DNA of 15,707 bases from Allobrachymonas sp. (GTDB lineage: Bacteria > Pseudomonadota > Gammaproteobacteria > Burkholderiales > Burkholderiaceae), in assembly GCA_030529305.1 (NCBI GenBank), contig JAUMXD010000030.1, forward strand, positions 1-15,707. Reading direction: 5' to 3'. A model generated the notes under the pieces. That model searched no databases. It saw only the letters and a list, made by a program, of their open reading frames with translations, and was not told the DNA's origin. Both the position numbers and the translations under genes were made by a program. Of the stretch, positions 15,226 through 15,707 are shown in pieces (position 1 is the first letter of the stretch; every line of letters begins with the position of its first letter).

Positions 15226-15707
15226 TTACATCTTTTCTGGGGCAGATACGCCCAGCACGTTCAGGCCGTTGCGCAGCACTTGGGCCGTGGCCGCCACCAG
15301 TGCCAAGCGTGCCTGTTTGACGGCGGGATCGTCCACCAGAATGCGTTCGGCATCATAGTAGCTGTGGTAGGCCGATGCCAGATCGCGCAGGTAAAAGGTG
15401 ACGTCGTGCGGAGCAAAGTCGCCAGCAGCGGCACGCAGCATGTCGGGGTATTGCGCGAGCTTGACGAGCAAGGTTTGCGCAGCGGGCGTGTCAAGCGCAG
15501 CCAGATCCACATCGGCCAGCTGTGCGGTTTGTTGCCCGACTTGCCCAACTTGCTCTTGCCACTGCGCCAGAACCGAGCAGATACGCGCATGCGCGTACTG
15601 TACGTAGTACACGGGGTTTTCGTTGTTCTTTTGCACGGCCAGGTCGATGTCGAAGGTGTATTCGGTATCGGGCTTGCGGCTGAGCAGGAAGAAGCGCACG
15701 GCGTCGG
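15226..15707 (-). CDS. argS: Arginyl-tRNA synthetase, C-terminal part (cut by window edge)
   Basis: This enzyme charges tRNA-Arg with arginine. Only the last 160 or so residues are in the window; the gene continues past 15707. The visible part begins within [11 protein letters not shown] and runs through [16 protein letters not shown], a hallmark of the ArgS C-terminal region. It then enters the DALR-type anticodon-binding helical domain ([18 protein letters not shown]), ending at [11 protein letters not shown]. No frame problem is seen in the visible part. The SPOR-domain gene follows 17 nt downstream. Confidence 0.96.
   Translation of the reverse strand, partial: DAVRFFLLSRKPDTEYTFDIDLAVQKNNENPVYYVQYAHARICSVLAQWQEQVGQVGQQTAQLADVDLAALDTPAAQTLLVKLAQYPDMLRAAAGDFAPHDVTFYLRDLASAYHSYYDAERILVDDPAVKQARLALVAATAQVLRNGLNVLGVSAPEKM

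Noticed and set aside
1..15707. CRISPR arrays, insertion sequences, rRNA genes
   Set aside because: No regularly spaced repeats, transposase or integrase coding sequence, or rRNA-like sequence was found on either strand.

Overview
The window looks like chromosomal DNA of a betaproteobacterium of the order Burkholderiales, probably close to the Comamonadaceae. This is inferred from the GC-rich housekeeping genes, the argS - SPOR protein - dsbA order, the lptA-lptB-rpoN cluster and the protein sequences themselves. No database search was possible, so the lineage is a judgement rather than a measurement.

Left part (1-4769), accessory region. A minus-strand gene series runs from a WYL-domain regulator (start 4311) through a glycine-rich membrane/coiled-coil protein (start 3304) and a 561-residue protein with an HNH-like motif, a coiled coil and membrane segments (start 2134), to a small CxxCxxCC cysteine-cluster protein (start 412). 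The two middle genes are clearly richer in A+T than the rest of the window, which suggests horizontal acquisition. Divergent from the WYL gene is a small XRE/Cro-like regulator. The intergenic region between the two regulators holds two near-identical dyad sites, each close to a candidate transcription start. The WYL gene is broken by one apparent frameshift and the glycine-rich gene by two, the latter both at poly-A tracts. Each could be a sequencing indel, a real pseudogene or recoding. This cluster is the best candidate for an undescribed system, possibly a WYL-controlled phage-defence or stress module, but its function is not proven by the sequence.

Middle part (4770-9395), housekeeping. 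lysS, accD and hslO all lie on the minus strand and are separated by intergenic gaps of about 385-500 bp. There is a strong intrinsic terminator after lysS and another after hslO, and a weaker candidate after accD. They appear to be single-gene transcription units.

Right part (9699-15707), envelope and transcription genes, all on the minus strand. The cluster lptA-lptB-rpoN is tightly packed: lptA and lptB overlap by ATGA, and 12 nt separate lptB from rpoN. It encodes the periplasmic bridge and ATPase of lipopolysaccharide export, plus sigma-54. The usual upstream partners lptC and kdsC are not adjacent. Upstream lie argS (cut by the window edge), a SPOR-domain membrane protein and a DsbA-like thiol-disulfide oxidoreductase that carries a Tat-like and lipoprotein-like N-terminus. 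dsbA ends at a strong terminator that separates it from lptA.
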